From Pseudoalteromonas sp. MMG007 (GTDB taxonomy: Bacteria; Pseudomonadota; Gammaproteobacteria; Enterobacterales; Alteromonadaceae), in contig NZ_JAGJEI010000010.1 of NCBI RefSeq assembly GCF_018100985.1, positions 1 to 64,000 on the forward strand: DNA of 64,000 nt. Reading direction: 5' to 3'. Below are positions 1 to 9,838 of the stretch, piece by piece (position 1 is the stretch's first letter; each line of letters opens with the position of its first letter). The position numbers and the translations under genes are program-made. The notes beneath the pieces are model-generated. The model ran no database searches and had not been told where the DNA came from. It was given only the letters and a program-made list of their open reading frames with translations.

Positions 1-3000
1 TAATGTAATTGTATCTATAACTGTTGTTATATTACCGGCTTCATCAGACACACTTACTTCTATGGTGTTATCACCTTCATTTAAGTCTGTTTGCGGCGTT
101 ACTTCCCAGTTACCACTTGCATCTACTGTGGTGGTAAGTGTTTGTTCAACTCCATTTTCATCTGTAATAACAACCGTGATACTGGTACCAACTTCTGCAT
201 CACTAGTACCTGAAATGGTAGGCGTTGAGTCGTTGGTTACAGTATCAAAGTCAACGGTTAAGCTAGGCCCTGATGTATCTATGTTACCGGTAGCCATAGT
301 TGAAGCGCTATTTCCTGCAGCATCAGACACTTCAGCTTCTACAGAGTAATCTCCCGAGGCCAGCTCTTGAGAAAGCTCAACACTCCAATTACCATCGGCA
401 TCTGTTGTTGCACTAAATGAACGCACAACGCCTTGAGAGTCAGTAACCGTTAAGGTTATAACTGTGCCTGAAACTACGCCTGTCGTGTTACCAGAAATAA
501 TAGGTGTTGTATCATTACTTGTTCCTAGTTCATTTACTTGTATGGTTGGAGGTGTAATATCAATTACGGCATCAAGCTCTGCATCAGCAATTCCACCACC
601 TAGGTCTGTTACTGTTGCACTAATTGAAATGGTGCCCTCAGCCAAATCGGCAGGTGGAGTCACACTCCAGAGTCCGTTTTCATCAACAGTTGTAGTTAAA
701 GTGATGATTGCCCCCGCAGAGTCAGTGAGCTGAACTTCAACTGACGAACCTGCTTGAGCATTAAAGGTTTCACCGCTGATTTGTGGTGTTTGATCGTTGG
801 TTTCGCCAATAACATTTATGGTAATAGTCAATGCGCTTGTATCAATTGTACCTGAGGCATTTGCTGTACCTTCATTACCAGCGCTATCACTAATACTTGC
901 ATTTACAGAGTAGCTCCCTTCAGCCAGAGCCGCAGGTACTTCTACTGTCCAACTCCCATCTGCAATAACTTGCGTTGTTATTGTTTGTAAAACCCCATTT
1001 GCATCAGTAACAGTTAAAGTAACTGTTGACCCTGCAGGCTCACCGCTAACCGTACCTGAAATGACCGGTGTTGTATCACTCGTATCACCTAGCGCGTTAA
1101 TAGTCACTATTGGCGCTGTGGTATCCACTTCGCCGGTTGTGGTTGCTGTGGTTTCATTACCTGCGCTGTCGGTAACCGATACCTCAACCGTAAATTCACC
1201 TTCACTTAGTTCATTAGGCACATCAACCGAAAAAGTACCATCTGCTTGTACTTCAGTGGTAATGGTTTGTGGATTACCCGCTTCATCCGTTACCGTAATA
1301 GTAACAACGGTGCCCTCTGGCTCACCCGTCGCAGTGCCTGAAATAGTTGGCGTAGTGTCGTTAGTATCGTCCACAGGATCAATGTTCACTTCTGGCGCAG
1401 CCGTATCCACTTCACCCGTGGTCGTTGAAGTCGTTTCATTGCCCGCAGTATCAGTAACGGATACTTCAACAGTAAATTCACCTTCACTTAACTCATTTGG
1501 TACGTCTACACTGAAGGAGCCATCGGCTTGCACTTCAGTAGTAATGGTTTGTGGGTTACCCGCTTCATCAGTGACTGTAATAGTAACAACGGTACCTTCT
1601 GGCTCACCCGTTGCACTGCCTGAAATTGTGGGCGTGGTATCGTTAGTATCACCTACAGGGTCGATTATTACTGATGGCGCAGCCGTATCCACTTCGCCGG
1701 TTGTGGTTGCCGTGGTTTTATTGCCTGCGGTATCGGCAACCGATACTTCAACGGTGAATTCACCTTCACTTAATTCACTGGGCACATCAACCGAAAAAGT
1801 GCCATCGGCTTGCACTTCAGTGGTAATAGTTTGTGGGTTACCTGCTTCATCAGTCACTGTAATCGTAACTAATGTACCTTCTGGCTCACCCGTTGCTGTG
1901 CCTGAAATTGTAGGCGTAGCATCATTAGTATTTCCTACAGGGTCAACAGTAACTGTTGGCGCAGCAGTATCAATAATGCCTGTAGTTGAAGCCGATGCTT
2001 CATTGCCTGCTGAATCTGTTGCTGTAGCAGTAATAGTAAACTCACCTTCAGCAATGTCATCTGTGGCACCTACTTGCCAAGAGCCATCCAGTGCAACAAC
2101 AGCAGTTAAAGTTTGTGAATCGCCGTTTGAATCTGTAACGAGTACTGTAATCAGACTTCCCGGTTCTACATCGTTGGTTGTACCGCTAAAGCTAGGTGTA
2201 GTGTCGTTAGAGTCTGTGAAAGCATCCACACTAATCGTTGGAGCAGTAAGGTCAATGTTCCCTGTTTGAGAATCTTGTGCTGTGTTCCCTGCACTATCAG
2301 TTATATTGGCAACAACACTAAATTCACCTTCGGCTAGCGCTTGTGGCACATCAACACTCCATGTGCCATCGCCATTTATTGCCGTTACAAATTGCTGTTC
2401 AGCACCTGCACTGTCTGTAACAATAACTGTTACTACGCTACCAGCTGGCAACCCTTGAGTTGAGCCTGTAATCGCAGGCGTTGTATCGTTGTTATCACCT
2501 AAAGTATCTATGGTAACGCTAGGCGGTATTAAATCAATGGTACCCGTAACAGTTGCAGTGCTACTATTTCCAGCCTCATCACTCACACTTGCTGTTACCG
2601 TAAAGTCACCTTCGCTAAGCTCATTAAGTATATTGGCGCTGTAGCTTCCATCAGCATTAGTGACTGCGGTAAGTGTTTGTTCATTGCCATTACTATCTGT
2701 TACTACAAGTGTTATTTCTGTGCCTTGTGGTACATCAACAACACTTCCCGTCACGCTCGGTGTAGTGTCGTTTGTATCATCAATTGGATTAATAGTAATC
2801 GTAGGATCAGTTAAATCAATTTCACCAATTTCACTTGCAGACGCTGTATTACCTGCGGCATCAGTAACTGTTGCTACAACACTAAACTCACCTTCTACCA
2901 GCTCATTAGTCGCTTCGATCGACCAACTACCGTCTGCATTTGTAGTTACTTGCACCGTTTCTGTTGCACCATCGCTACCTGTAAAGGTAACGGTAACAAC

Positions 3001-4725
3001 CGTCCCCGCATCAACATCTTGAGTGGAGCCGCTAACTGTAGGCGTAGTGTCGTTAGTATCTATTATAAAGTTTATACTTACAGTTAAATCTACATTGCCT
3101 ACCGTGCTTGCTTGCGCCTCATTGCCAGAGTCATCTACCACTGCTGCAACTACTGTAAAATCACCTTCAGGTAAAGGCTGAGTTACTTGCGCACTCCAAG
3201 ATCCATCCTCTTGGGTCACCGCTAAAATAGTAGAGGTACTGCCATCACTTGCGGTAATAGTTAGCGTTATTGTAGTACCTGCAGGTACATTTGCGGTGTT
3301 ACCACTTAAAAATGGTGTGGTGTCGTTTGTATCAGCAATCGAGTTTATTTGGATTGAAATAGGGGCAAAGGTTACCTCACCACTTGTTTGCGCCGATGCT
3401 TCATTACCTGCGGGGTCACTAACTGTGGCAGTAACGTTAAAATCACCACCAGAAATTGCGCTTGATGATTCAACACTCCAAGTACCATCTGCTTCAAGCG
3501 TTGTGGTCAACGTTTGTAAATTCCCATTACTGTCGGTCACTAAAACAGTAATCTCTGAGCCCTCAGGCGCACCATCAACACGCCCAACAAATGTGGGTGT
3601 TGTATCGTTAGTATCGGCAATTGCTGTGACTGAAATTTCAGGACTTGTTAAGTCAACTAAGCCTTGCTCGATAGCTTGTGCTTCGTTACCGGCATTATCT
3701 GTAACCGTTGCGTTAACATCGAACTCACCTTGGGCTAAAGGAGTCGATACACTAACAGACCAGCTACCGTCCTCATTAGTTTGTGTTAAAAGTGTTTGGG
3801 CTTGCCCGTTAATATCAGTAATAACAACCGTAATTACTGATCCCGCAGGCACATCTTGAGCAGAACCTGTAATTATAGGCGTTGTATCTTGTGTATCTGC
3901 AATGGTATTAATTTCAACAACAGGAAGTGTTAAATCTATAATGCCAGCATCACTTGCTACTGCCTGATTCCCTACGCTATCACTCACTTGTGCATCAACC
4001 GTAAAGTCGCCCTCAGGTAATGCTGCCCCCACATCAACAGACCAACTTCCGTCTTCATTGGTTAAGGCCGTTAAAAGTTGAACCTCTCCCGCACTATTCG
4101 TTACTGTTATTGTTACCTCTGTACCTTGTGGTACGCCGCTTGTAGTACCGGTTAAAGGAGGGGTTACATTATTTGTCTCCCCAGCTACCGTTACGTCAAT
4201 TTCAGGAGCTGTTAAGTCAACACTTGCAAGAGCTTGATCTATCGCTTGGTTACCTGCGGCATCAACTGCAACAGCATCAACACTAAACTCGCCCTCGGCT
4301 AATGGCGATGTAGTTGTAATGCTCCAATTACCTTGCGCATCAACTTGTGTAACTACAGTTTGCTGTGTACCTGTGCTATCGGTAAGCGTTACAGATACAT
4401 TGTCACCAGTATTTAAACCAGCAACAGAGCCTGTTACCGTTAAAGTTTGCGAAGCAGAGTCAGCAACTGGGTCAATATTAATTACTGGTGCCGTAGTATC
4501 AACTTCAATAGAAATTGTATCGTTAAACGCATTACCATTAGGATCCGTTGCTTCAACTACAACACTAACGGGACCATCAGCTATTGGGTCTGGTAAGATG
4601 ATTTCAAATGTACCATCAGGATTAATAACTGCAGAGACAACTTGCGAATTACCATCTACGTCAGTCACTGTTACATTGACTGTTTCACCAATTAGGTTTT
4701 CACTAGTACCAGTAATAGTAGGTTG
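1..4725 (-). repeat. Tandem 282-bp (94-residue) Ig-like domain repeats
   Basis: A GGCGT(A/T)GT(G/A)TC-like block, encoding the reverse of the DTTPT linker, recurs at 221, 503, 785, 1067, 1349, 1631, 1913, 2195, 2477, 2759, 3041, 3314, 3596, 3878, 4160 and about 4442. All spacings are exactly 282 bp except 3041 to 3314, which is 273 bp (three codons fewer). A more divergent first unit begins near 4721. Units between about 1100 and 1930 are clearly more alike than the rest, which suggests recent duplication or gene conversion. Confidence 0.92.
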
Positions 4726-5340
4726 AGATGAGTTAGTTATACCTAATTCATTTAGCGATATTGACGCGGTGTTATCATCTGGTACTACACCATCTGATGT
4801 ATCACGTAAGTCAAATGCATCAGCATTGCTTTGATCAAGCGATGAATCAAACGCCACGCTGTTTGGATCAACACTCTCAGATATACGAGTAAGTTGTACA
4901 AACGAATTACCACCGCCTGAACCTGCCGCACCACCGCCACCAGCGGCTGTTGCTTCTAAGTTATCTAAAATATCACCATCACCCTCTAAGGCATCTAAAA
5001 AGTCGGTTACATCCGAATTAGCAGCGGTTGTAGTATTTTGTTCAGTACCTAAATCTAAGCTAGCTATGGCTTCATCTAAGCTTTCATCAAAAATAGTTGT
5101 CTCGCTTGAGTCCCTAGCTTCCTTTGCCAATAAATCTGGCGTTATTTTTACCTTTTGATTTGCAGGAATAGAGAGAGTTTCACCTTGTACATCAATTTGC
5201 AGTGAAGACTTAACAGCCGTTACCACTAAATCTCCAACATTAATGTAATCGCCAACATTTAAAGCTTTTATTGAGCCATCTTGTAAAACTACACCCGCAG
5301 AGCCTTGAATATCGGTAACTAATAATTGATTTGCTTCCAT
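1..5340 (-). CDS. Giant LapA/BapA-like repeat adhesin, N-terminal part (runs off left edge)
   Basis: This open frame of 1780 codons has no stop from its ATG at 5340 down to base 1, so only the N-terminal part is present. A GAGG sequence lies upstream of the ATG. Residues 1-75 resemble the retention module of LapA-type adhesins. A short linker follows with TAAG at residues 131-134, the type of site cut by LapG proteases, and then a Gly/Ala-rich stretch. From about residue 200 to the edge it consists of bacterial Ig-like repeats, each opening with an ADTNDTTP-like linker and ending near EGEFTVEV. The repeats keep a strict 94-residue period. By family knowledge such proteins are exported by type I secretion and held in the outer membrane by the retention module to promote biofilm adhesion. 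The divergent exporter genes and the nearby LapD/LapG pair support this. Expected C-terminal RTX and secretion signals lie outside the window. Confidence 0.93.
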   Translation of the reverse strand, partial: MEANQLLVTDIQGSAGVVLQDGSIKALNVGDYINVGDLVVTAVKSSLQIDVQGETLSIPANQKVKITPDLLAKEARDSSETTIFDESLDEAIASLDLGTEQNTTTAANSDVTDFLDALEGDGDILDNLEATAAGGGGAAGSGGGNSFVQLTRISESVDPNSVAFDSSLDQSNADAFDLRDTSDGVVPDDNTASISLNELGITNSSQPTITGTSENLIGETVNVTVTDVDGNSQVVSAVINPDGTFEIILPDPIADGPVSVVVEATDPNGNAFNDTISIEVDTTAPVINIDPVADSASQTLTVTGSVAGLNTGDNVSVTLTDSTGTQQTVVTQVDAQGNWSITTTSPLAEGEFSVDAVAVDAAGNQAIDQALASVDLTAPEIDVTVAGETNNVTPPLTGTTSGVPQGTEVTITVTNSAGEVQLLTALTNEDGSWSVDVGAALPEGDFTVDAQVSDSVGNQAVASDAGIIDLTLPVVEINTIADTQDTTPIITGSAQDVPAGSVITVVITDINGQAQTLLTQTNEDGSWSVSVSTPLAQGEFDVNATVTDNAGNEAQAIEQGLVDLTSPEISVTAIADTNDTTPTFVGRVDGAPEGSEITVLVTDSNGNLQTLTTTLEADGTWSVESSSAISGGDFNVTATVSDPAGNEASAQTSGEVTFAPISIQINSIADTNDTTPFLSGNTANVPAGTTITLTITASDGSTSTILAVTQEDGSWSAQVTQPLPEGDFTVVAAVVDDSGNEAQASTVGNVDLTVSINFIIDTNDTTPTVSGSTQDVDAGTVVTVTFTGSDGATETVQVTTNADGSWSIEATNELVEGEFSVVATVTDAAGNTASASEIGEIDLTDPTITINPIDDTNDTTPSVTGSVVDVPQGTEITLVVTDSNGNEQTLTAVTNADGSYSANILNELSEGDFTVTASVSDEAGNSSTATVTGTIDLIPPSVTIDTLGDNNDTTPAITGSTQGLPAGSVVTVIVTDSAGAEQQFVTAINGDGTWSVDVPQALAEGEFSVVANITDSAGNTAQDSQTGNIDLTAPTISVDAFTDSNDTTPSFSGTTNDVEPGSLITVLVTDSNGDSQTLTAVVALDGSWQVGATDDIAEGEFTITATATDSAGNEASASTTGIIDTAAPTVTVDPVGNTNDATPTISGTATGEPEGTLVTITVTDEAGNPQTITTEVQADGTFSVDVPSELSEGEFTVEVSVADTAGNKTTATTTGEVDTAAPSVIIDPVGDTNDTTPTISGSATGEPEGTVVTITVTDEAGNPQTITTEVQADGSFSVDVPNELSEGEFTVEVSVTDTAGNETTSTTTGEVDTAAPEVNIDPVDDTNDTTPTISGTATGEPEGTVVTITVTDEAGNPQTITTEVQADGTFSVDVPNELSEGEFTVEVSVTDSAGNETTATTTGEVDTTAPIVTINALGDTSDTTPVISGTVSGEPAGSTVTLTVTDANGVLQTITTQVIADGSWTVEVPAALAEGSYSVNASISDSAGNEGTANASGTIDTSALTITINVIGETNDQTPQISGETFNAQAGSSVEVQLTDSAGAIITLTTTVDENGLWSVTPPADLAEGTISISATVTDLGGGIADAELDAVIDITPPTIQVNELGTSNDTTPIISGNTTGVVSGTVITLTVTDSQGVVRSFSATTDADGNWSVELSQELASGDYSVEAEVSDAAGNSASTMATGNIDTSGPSLTVDFDTVTNDSTPTISGTSDAEVGTSITVVITDENGVEQTLTTTVDASGNWEVTPQTDLNEGDNTIEVSVSDEAGNITTVIDTITL
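4939..4950 (-). other. Predicted LapG cleavage site (TAAG) in the adhesin
   Basis: Codons 131-134 read Thr-Ala-Ala-Gly, just after the retention module and just before a Gly-rich linker. LapG-family proteases cut LapA-type adhesins between the two alanines of such a motif. A GAAG at residues 137-140 is a weaker alternative. The site is inferred from the motif, its position and the LapG homologue in the window. Confidence 0.7.
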
Positions 5341-5579
5341 TTGGGTACCCTCAAACTTTTTAAATTTACGTTCTAATAACTTAAAGGTAGAACACAAAAT
5401 CAATCTGGGTACTGGACTCAAGTACAGGTTTAAAAGAAAAATTTAAAAATAAAATAATCAACAAAAAATGGTAAAAAACTCATTTTATGCTACCCGGAAA
5501 GATTATTTGCAAAATTGATATTCCTTTACTAGATATTTAAGGGAGTATTTTCGGTAGTAATGGGATCTAAGGGGAAGTA
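5341..5579. promoter_or_regulatory. Divergent intergenic region between adhesin and its exporter operon
   Basis: These 239 bases separate the adhesin start (minus strand) from the TolC-OmpA gene (plus strand), so they should hold both promoters. The stretch is very AT-rich. A short inverted repeat, GTACT...AGTAC, lies around 5410-5430. I could not identify a convincing binding site for a named regulator. Confidence 0.5.
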
Positions 5580-7559
5580 ATGATTACAAAAAACACTTTT
5601 AAGAAACGCAAAGGAACGATGTTAATCGCAATGGCGATTTCAACCGCTACTCTACCAAACATAGCTTATGCTAATAATGAATCAGCTATGCCCCTAACCT
5701 ACGTATCTAGTAAAGCCATAGAGAATAATCCTGAAGTACAAGAAGCATGGCATGCATTTAAATCTTCTATTTATGGAGTTGATGCTGCACGTTCTGGCTA
5801 TTTACCAAGTGTTGACGTATCTGCCAGCGCAGGATATGAAAGAAGAAATTATGGAGTAGAAGAAGAGTATAACCGTAACACTGCAGAAATAAGCGTTACT
5901 CAAATGCTGTACGATGGTTTTAGAACATCTAATACCGTTGATCGTTTTAAACGAATTCAGCTTATTCGCTATTTTGAACTTATAACACAAACAGAACAAA
6001 CGGCACTTGAAGCGTCAATTGCACTACTTGACGTACAAAAATTTAAAGAGTTAGTACAACTTGCTGAAGCAAATCTGCAAGAGCATGAATCTGTATACCA
6101 ACAAATCGAACAAAGCGTTAACGCAGGTGTTGCAAGAGCCGCAGATTTAGAGCAAATAAGTGGACGTTTGTCACTTGCGCAATCTAACGTACTCACTGAG
6201 TATGCAAATTTACACGATGTAAGCGCTCGTTATTTACGAGTTGTTGGTGAACTTCCATTGCAAGAGATTAAACAAGCAGACCTCAACGAAGATAATATTC
6301 CAATATCTGTCAATCAGGCGCTAAGCATAGCATATAAAAACAGCCCAACTTTTTATGCATCTTTGTATAATATAGAGGCGCAAAAAGCCAATGCTGAAGC
6401 ACAAAAAGCAGCGTTTCATCCTAATGTAGATTTATCAGCTCGCTATGGCAGCCAAGATAGAGATGAATTAGGCCAAAACGAAACTCGAACTGAAGCTCGG
6501 GTAGGTATTGATATAAGTTACAATTTATATAACGGCGGGTTGGATAGCGCTAATCTTGAACAAGCCTACCAAGATGTAAATATAGCTAAATATCAACGAG
6601 ATCAAGCGTGCGTAGATATTCGCCAAAGCTTACAAATTGCATATCATAATGTAACTATACTTGAGCAGAAACTACCCGCATTAGATCAGCACAGAGCCTC
6701 TTCAACCAAAGTAAAAATAGCTTACAAAGACCAGTTTGATATAGGCCAACGTACTCTACTAGACGTACTAGATGCAGAAAATGAATCGTTCCAGTCTACC
6801 CGTTCTTACATAGTTGCATTATATGACCGTCAATCGGCTATTTTAACGATGCTCAAAGAAATGGGGAAACTACTACCCGCACTTAATGTAATGTCAGATA
6901 AATACCCTTCTATAGAAGATTTAACCGACGATCCTATTGTTCACGATGCAAAAAATATTTGCCCTACTTACGATGTAGCCACAACATTTAGTCGCAAAGC
7001 TTTTTTAGAAAAAAAAGCCAAGCAAGATAATGCCTACATGAGCGTAACCGCTATGCCTCGTTATCTTGATATCCCACTAGAGACTAATACAACCTCAAGC
7101 AGCGAGTTCTTAGATGACGATGCAGATGGTGTACCAAATGAGCAAGATACCTGCCCAAGTACGCCAGCGGCAACGAATGTGGATTTGTCTGGATGTACTT
7201 TATACAGCGCCGAAACAGACTCTGTAGAAATAGGGATCCCTTTTTCAGCTGATTCTAGTGAAGTTCGTTCTGAGTATGTGCGTGAAGTCGAAAGGCTAGC
7301 TGATTTTTTGAAACAAAATCCAAATAAAATGGTGGAAATTCAAGGTCATGCTTCTTTAGATGGCGATAAAACTTACAACCGAAAACTATCTGAACAACGT
7401 GCTTTTAGCGTTGCACAAATGCTAATTGAACAATTTGATATAGAGCCAAACCGCGTTAAGTCATTTGGCTACGGCACTGATAAACCTCGAGTAAACGAGA
7501 TATCAGTAAGGGCAAATGCACAAAATAGACGTATAGAAGCCGTTATTACTGACAACTGA
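5580..7559 (+). CDS. TolC-family outer-membrane channel fused to an OmpA peptidoglycan-binding domain
   Basis: The first ~450 residues are a TolC-family efflux channel: signal peptide (residues 1-31), then two homologous halves rich in Ala/Gln/Glu helices, with NPEVQEAW early and IGQRTLLDVLDAENE in the second half. Residues ~510-534 form an Asp-rich thrombospondin type 3-like linker (DDDADGVPNEQDTCP). Residues ~550-659 are an OmpA C-terminal domain with EIQGHAS and the NRRIEAVI ending. TolC proteins are normally about 430-490 residues, so the OmpA part is an extra module that should tether the channel to peptidoglycan. It is the first gene of the exporter set and probably the LapE/AggA equivalent for the adhesin. 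The start is preceded by a strong AAGGGGA ribosome binding site. Confidence 0.93.
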   Translation: MITKNTFKKRKGTMLIAMAISTATLPNIAYANNESAMPLTYVSSKAIENNPEVQEAWHAFKSSIYGVDAARSGYLPSVDVSASAGYERRNYGVEEEYNRNTAEISVTQMLYDGFRTSNTVDRFKRIQLIRYFELITQTEQTALEASIALLDVQKFKELVQLAEANLQEHESVYQQIEQSVNAGVARAADLEQISGRLSLAQSNVLTEYANLHDVSARYLRVVGELPLQEIKQADLNEDNIPISVNQALSIAYKNSPTFYASLYNIEAQKANAEAQKAAFHPNVDLSARYGSQDRDELGQNETRTEARVGIDISYNLYNGGLDSANLEQAYQDVNIAKYQRDQACVDIRQSLQIAYHNVTILEQKLPALDQHRASSTKVKIAYKDQFDIGQRTLLDVLDAENESFQSTRSYIVALYDRQSAILTMLKEMGKLLPALNVMSDKYPSIEDLTDDPIVHDAKNICPTYDVATTFSRKAFLEKKAKQDNAYMSVTAMPRYLDIPLETNTTSSSEFLDDDADGVPNEQDTCPSTPAATNVDLSGCTLYSAETDSVEIGIPFSADSSEVRSEYVREVERLADFLKQNPNKMVEIQGHASLDGDKTYNRKLSEQRAFSVAQMLIEQFDIEPNRVKSFGYGTDKPRVNEISVRANAQNRRIEAVITDN

Positions 7560-7699
7560 CACCAACCAGTTTATATACAAAAGCAATTAGCGTTATGTAA
7601 ATAACCTAAACTTAGTTTAAGAACTTGTTTAAAGATTTTTATGAAGTTTAAGTTAAGTTGTAACAACCGCTTGTAGTTCTTCATAACATTGGATGGTTT

Positions 7700-9838
7700 A
7701 TGGAATTAAATGATGTACTTGATCATGGTGGAATATTAGTTGACTGCTTAGCAGTACTATGTCGCCACCACGGTAAAGATTTTTCAAGAGAAGCTCTATT
7801 AAATGGCTTACCACTAAATGATGGAAATCTCACGCCATCTGGATTTTCACGTGCGGCTAAACGTATTGGTTTTAAATCAAAGGTAGTTAATAAGCCGCTA
7901 CAAAAAATAAATACAGCACTGTTACCCGCCATTTTAATATTAAAAGATAATCAAGCATGTATTGTTACTAAAATTGATTTTAGTAACAATCTTGTGAGTG
8001 TTATTTACCCAGAGTTAACCGAATCTGTTATTGAGCAAAGCATTGAGGAGCTGACACTAACAACCGCTGATATGGTTATTTACGCTCAACCCGAATTTAT
8101 TTTTGACGATCGTACCCCCGTACTCGAAAAGCTCTCTAAAGATGGATGGTTTTGGGGTGTAATTAAAGAGTGCCGCTCACTTTATAAAGATGTAATTATA
8201 TCAGCCATTGCGCTTGGTGTGCTCTCAGTGGCAATGCCTTTATTTGTAATGAACGTGTATGACCGTGTAGTACCAAATCATGCCACTGAAACGCTATGGG
8301 TTCTTGCTATAGGTATTTTAATAGCCTTAACCGCCGACTTTGCGCTTAGATTAGTAAGAGGTTATTTTGTAGAGCTTGCGGCCAGCAGAATTGACGTAAA
8401 AGTATCTGCGGTGATCATGGAACGAGTTTTAGGTATGAAGCTTGAAAATCGCCCGTCATCAGCAGGATCTTTTGCTAGCAACATTCAATCCTTTGAAGCG
8501 GTAAGAAACTTTTTTAGCTCAATAACGCTCGTCGCATTAGTTGACCTCCCTTTTGTTATTTTATACTTAGTTGTTATAGCAATTATTGGCGTCCCTCTTA
8601 GCCTTCCTATCATTGCAGGCGCACTAATATTATTAATGTATGCCATAGCGGCGCACCGCAAACTTGAAGCGCTTTCAGAGCAAACAATGAAGGCAAGTTC
8701 AATGCGAAACGCTGTCTTAGTAGAGAGCCTAACAAACATAGAAGATGTAAAAAGCTTTCACTCTGAATGTAAAACACAATCAACGTGGGAAAAATCAACC
8801 ATATACATTGCCCAAGTAAATGCACAAAGCCGCTTAGTCTCAAGTTCAATATCTAATACTGCATCGTGGATACAACAATGTGTGGGTGTGATCATCATGA
8901 TAATTGGTGTTCATTTAGTTATTGAAGGTGAGCTTACTCAAGGTGGCTTAATAGCGGCCTATTTACTTTCATCTCGAGCGATGGGCCCGATTGGTCAGTC
9001 TGCTGCAGTTTTAGCTCAGTACCACCATGCAGCTATTGCTATGCAATCTCTTAACGAAATAATGGAAAAAGAGGTAGAGCGCCCTGCCGGTAAACACTGG
9101 TTGAGCCACCCTATTTTAAAAGGCGATATAGAATTTAAAGATGTCTGCTTTAAGTACTCTGATGAATCACATAATGCACTCAACGGAGTTAGCTTTAAAA
9201 TAAAAGCGGGTGAAAAGGTCGCTATTTTAGGTAGAAACGGCTCAGGTAAAAGCACCTTAGAAAAACTTATTTTAGGGCTCTACGATCCAAGTTCAGGCAG
9301 CATTTTAGTGGACAATAACGATATTCACCAAATAGACCCTGCAGAACTTCGCCACAATATTGGTTATGTGCCGCAAACTATTGCATTATTTTTTGGTACC
9401 TTAAAAGACAATCTAACTATAAGCGCATGGCACGCCAAGGATGAGCAAATTATAGAAGCGTGTGAACGAAGCGAGCTATTCGATTTAATAAATTCACACC
9501 CTGACGGCTTTGATTTACAAGTAGGCGAGCTTGGCAGACAACTTTCGGGCGGCCAACGCCAAGCCGTTGGTATGGCAAGAGCATTAATTAACGACCCGCC
9601 GATTTTGCTATTAGATGAGCCAACGTCATCACTTGATCACAACAGCGAAAACAAGATTATTAATAACTTAAAAAAATGCTCTGTAGATAAAACCTTAATT
9701 GTAGTGACACATCGCTCATCATTACTTGAATTAGTAGACCGTATTATTGTACTAGACAATGGCAAAGTCGTTGCCGATGGTCCTAAGCAAAAAGTAATTG
9801 CTGCTTTAAATAATAAAACAGTGGAGCAAGCATCATGA
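7700..9838 (+). CDS. Type I secretion ABC transporter/permease, LapB-like
   Basis: This 712-residue inner-membrane exporter has three parts. Residues ~1-130 are a C39-peptidase-like domain without the normal catalytic Cys-Gly and His context, as in LapB/HlyB transporters that do not cleave their substrate. A six-helix ABC membrane domain spans ~155-450. The nucleotide-binding domain has Walker A GRNGSGKST near residue 510, the signature LSGGQRQ near 615 and Walker B ILLLDEPT near 635. Its stop overlaps the start of the HlyD gene (ATGA), which indicates translational coupling. Together with the preceding TolC-OmpA and the HlyD gene it should export the giant adhesin encoded divergently. Confidence 0.95.
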   Translation: MELNDVLDHGGILVDCLAVLCRHHGKDFSREALLNGLPLNDGNLTPSGFSRAAKRIGFKSKVVNKPLQKINTALLPAILILKDNQACIVTKIDFSNNLVSVIYPELTESVIEQSIEELTLTTADMVIYAQPEFIFDDRTPVLEKLSKDGWFWGVIKECRSLYKDVIISAIALGVLSVAMPLFVMNVYDRVVPNHATETLWVLAIGILIALTADFALRLVRGYFVELAASRIDVKVSAVIMERVLGMKLENRPSSAGSFASNIQSFEAVRNFFSSITLVALVDLPFVILYLVVIAIIGVPLSLPIIAGALILLMYAIAAHRKLEALSEQTMKASSMRNAVLVESLTNIEDVKSFHSECKTQSTWEKSTIYIAQVNAQSRLVSSSISNTASWIQQCVGVIIMIIGVHLVIEGELTQGGLIAAYLLSSRAMGPIGQSAAVLAQYHHAAIAMQSLNEIMEKEVERPAGKHWLSHPILKGDIEFKDVCFKYSDESHNALNGVSFKIKAGEKVAILGRNGSGKSTLEKLILGLYDPSSGSILVDNNDIHQIDPAELRHNIGYVPQTIALFFGTLKDNLTISAWHAKDEQIIEACERSELFDLINSHPDGFDLQVGELGRQLSGGQRQAVGMARALINDPPILLLDEPTSSLDHNSENKIINNLKKCSVDKTLIVVTHRSSLLELVDRIIVLDNGKVVADGPKQKVIAALNNKTVEQAS

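Noticed and set aside
1061..2269. 402-residue plus-strand open frame (and smaller ones at 62, 464, 2660, 3296, 4319)
   Set aside because: They lie antisense to the adhesin repeats. Their low-complexity Val/Ser/Thr/Pro content repeats with the 282-bp period of the minus-strand gene, and none has a ribosome binding site or known domain.
5480..5515. Possible sigma-54 promoter upstream of the TolC-OmpA gene
   Set aside because: GG and GC are 11 bases apart instead of the required 10, and the flanking bases do not match.
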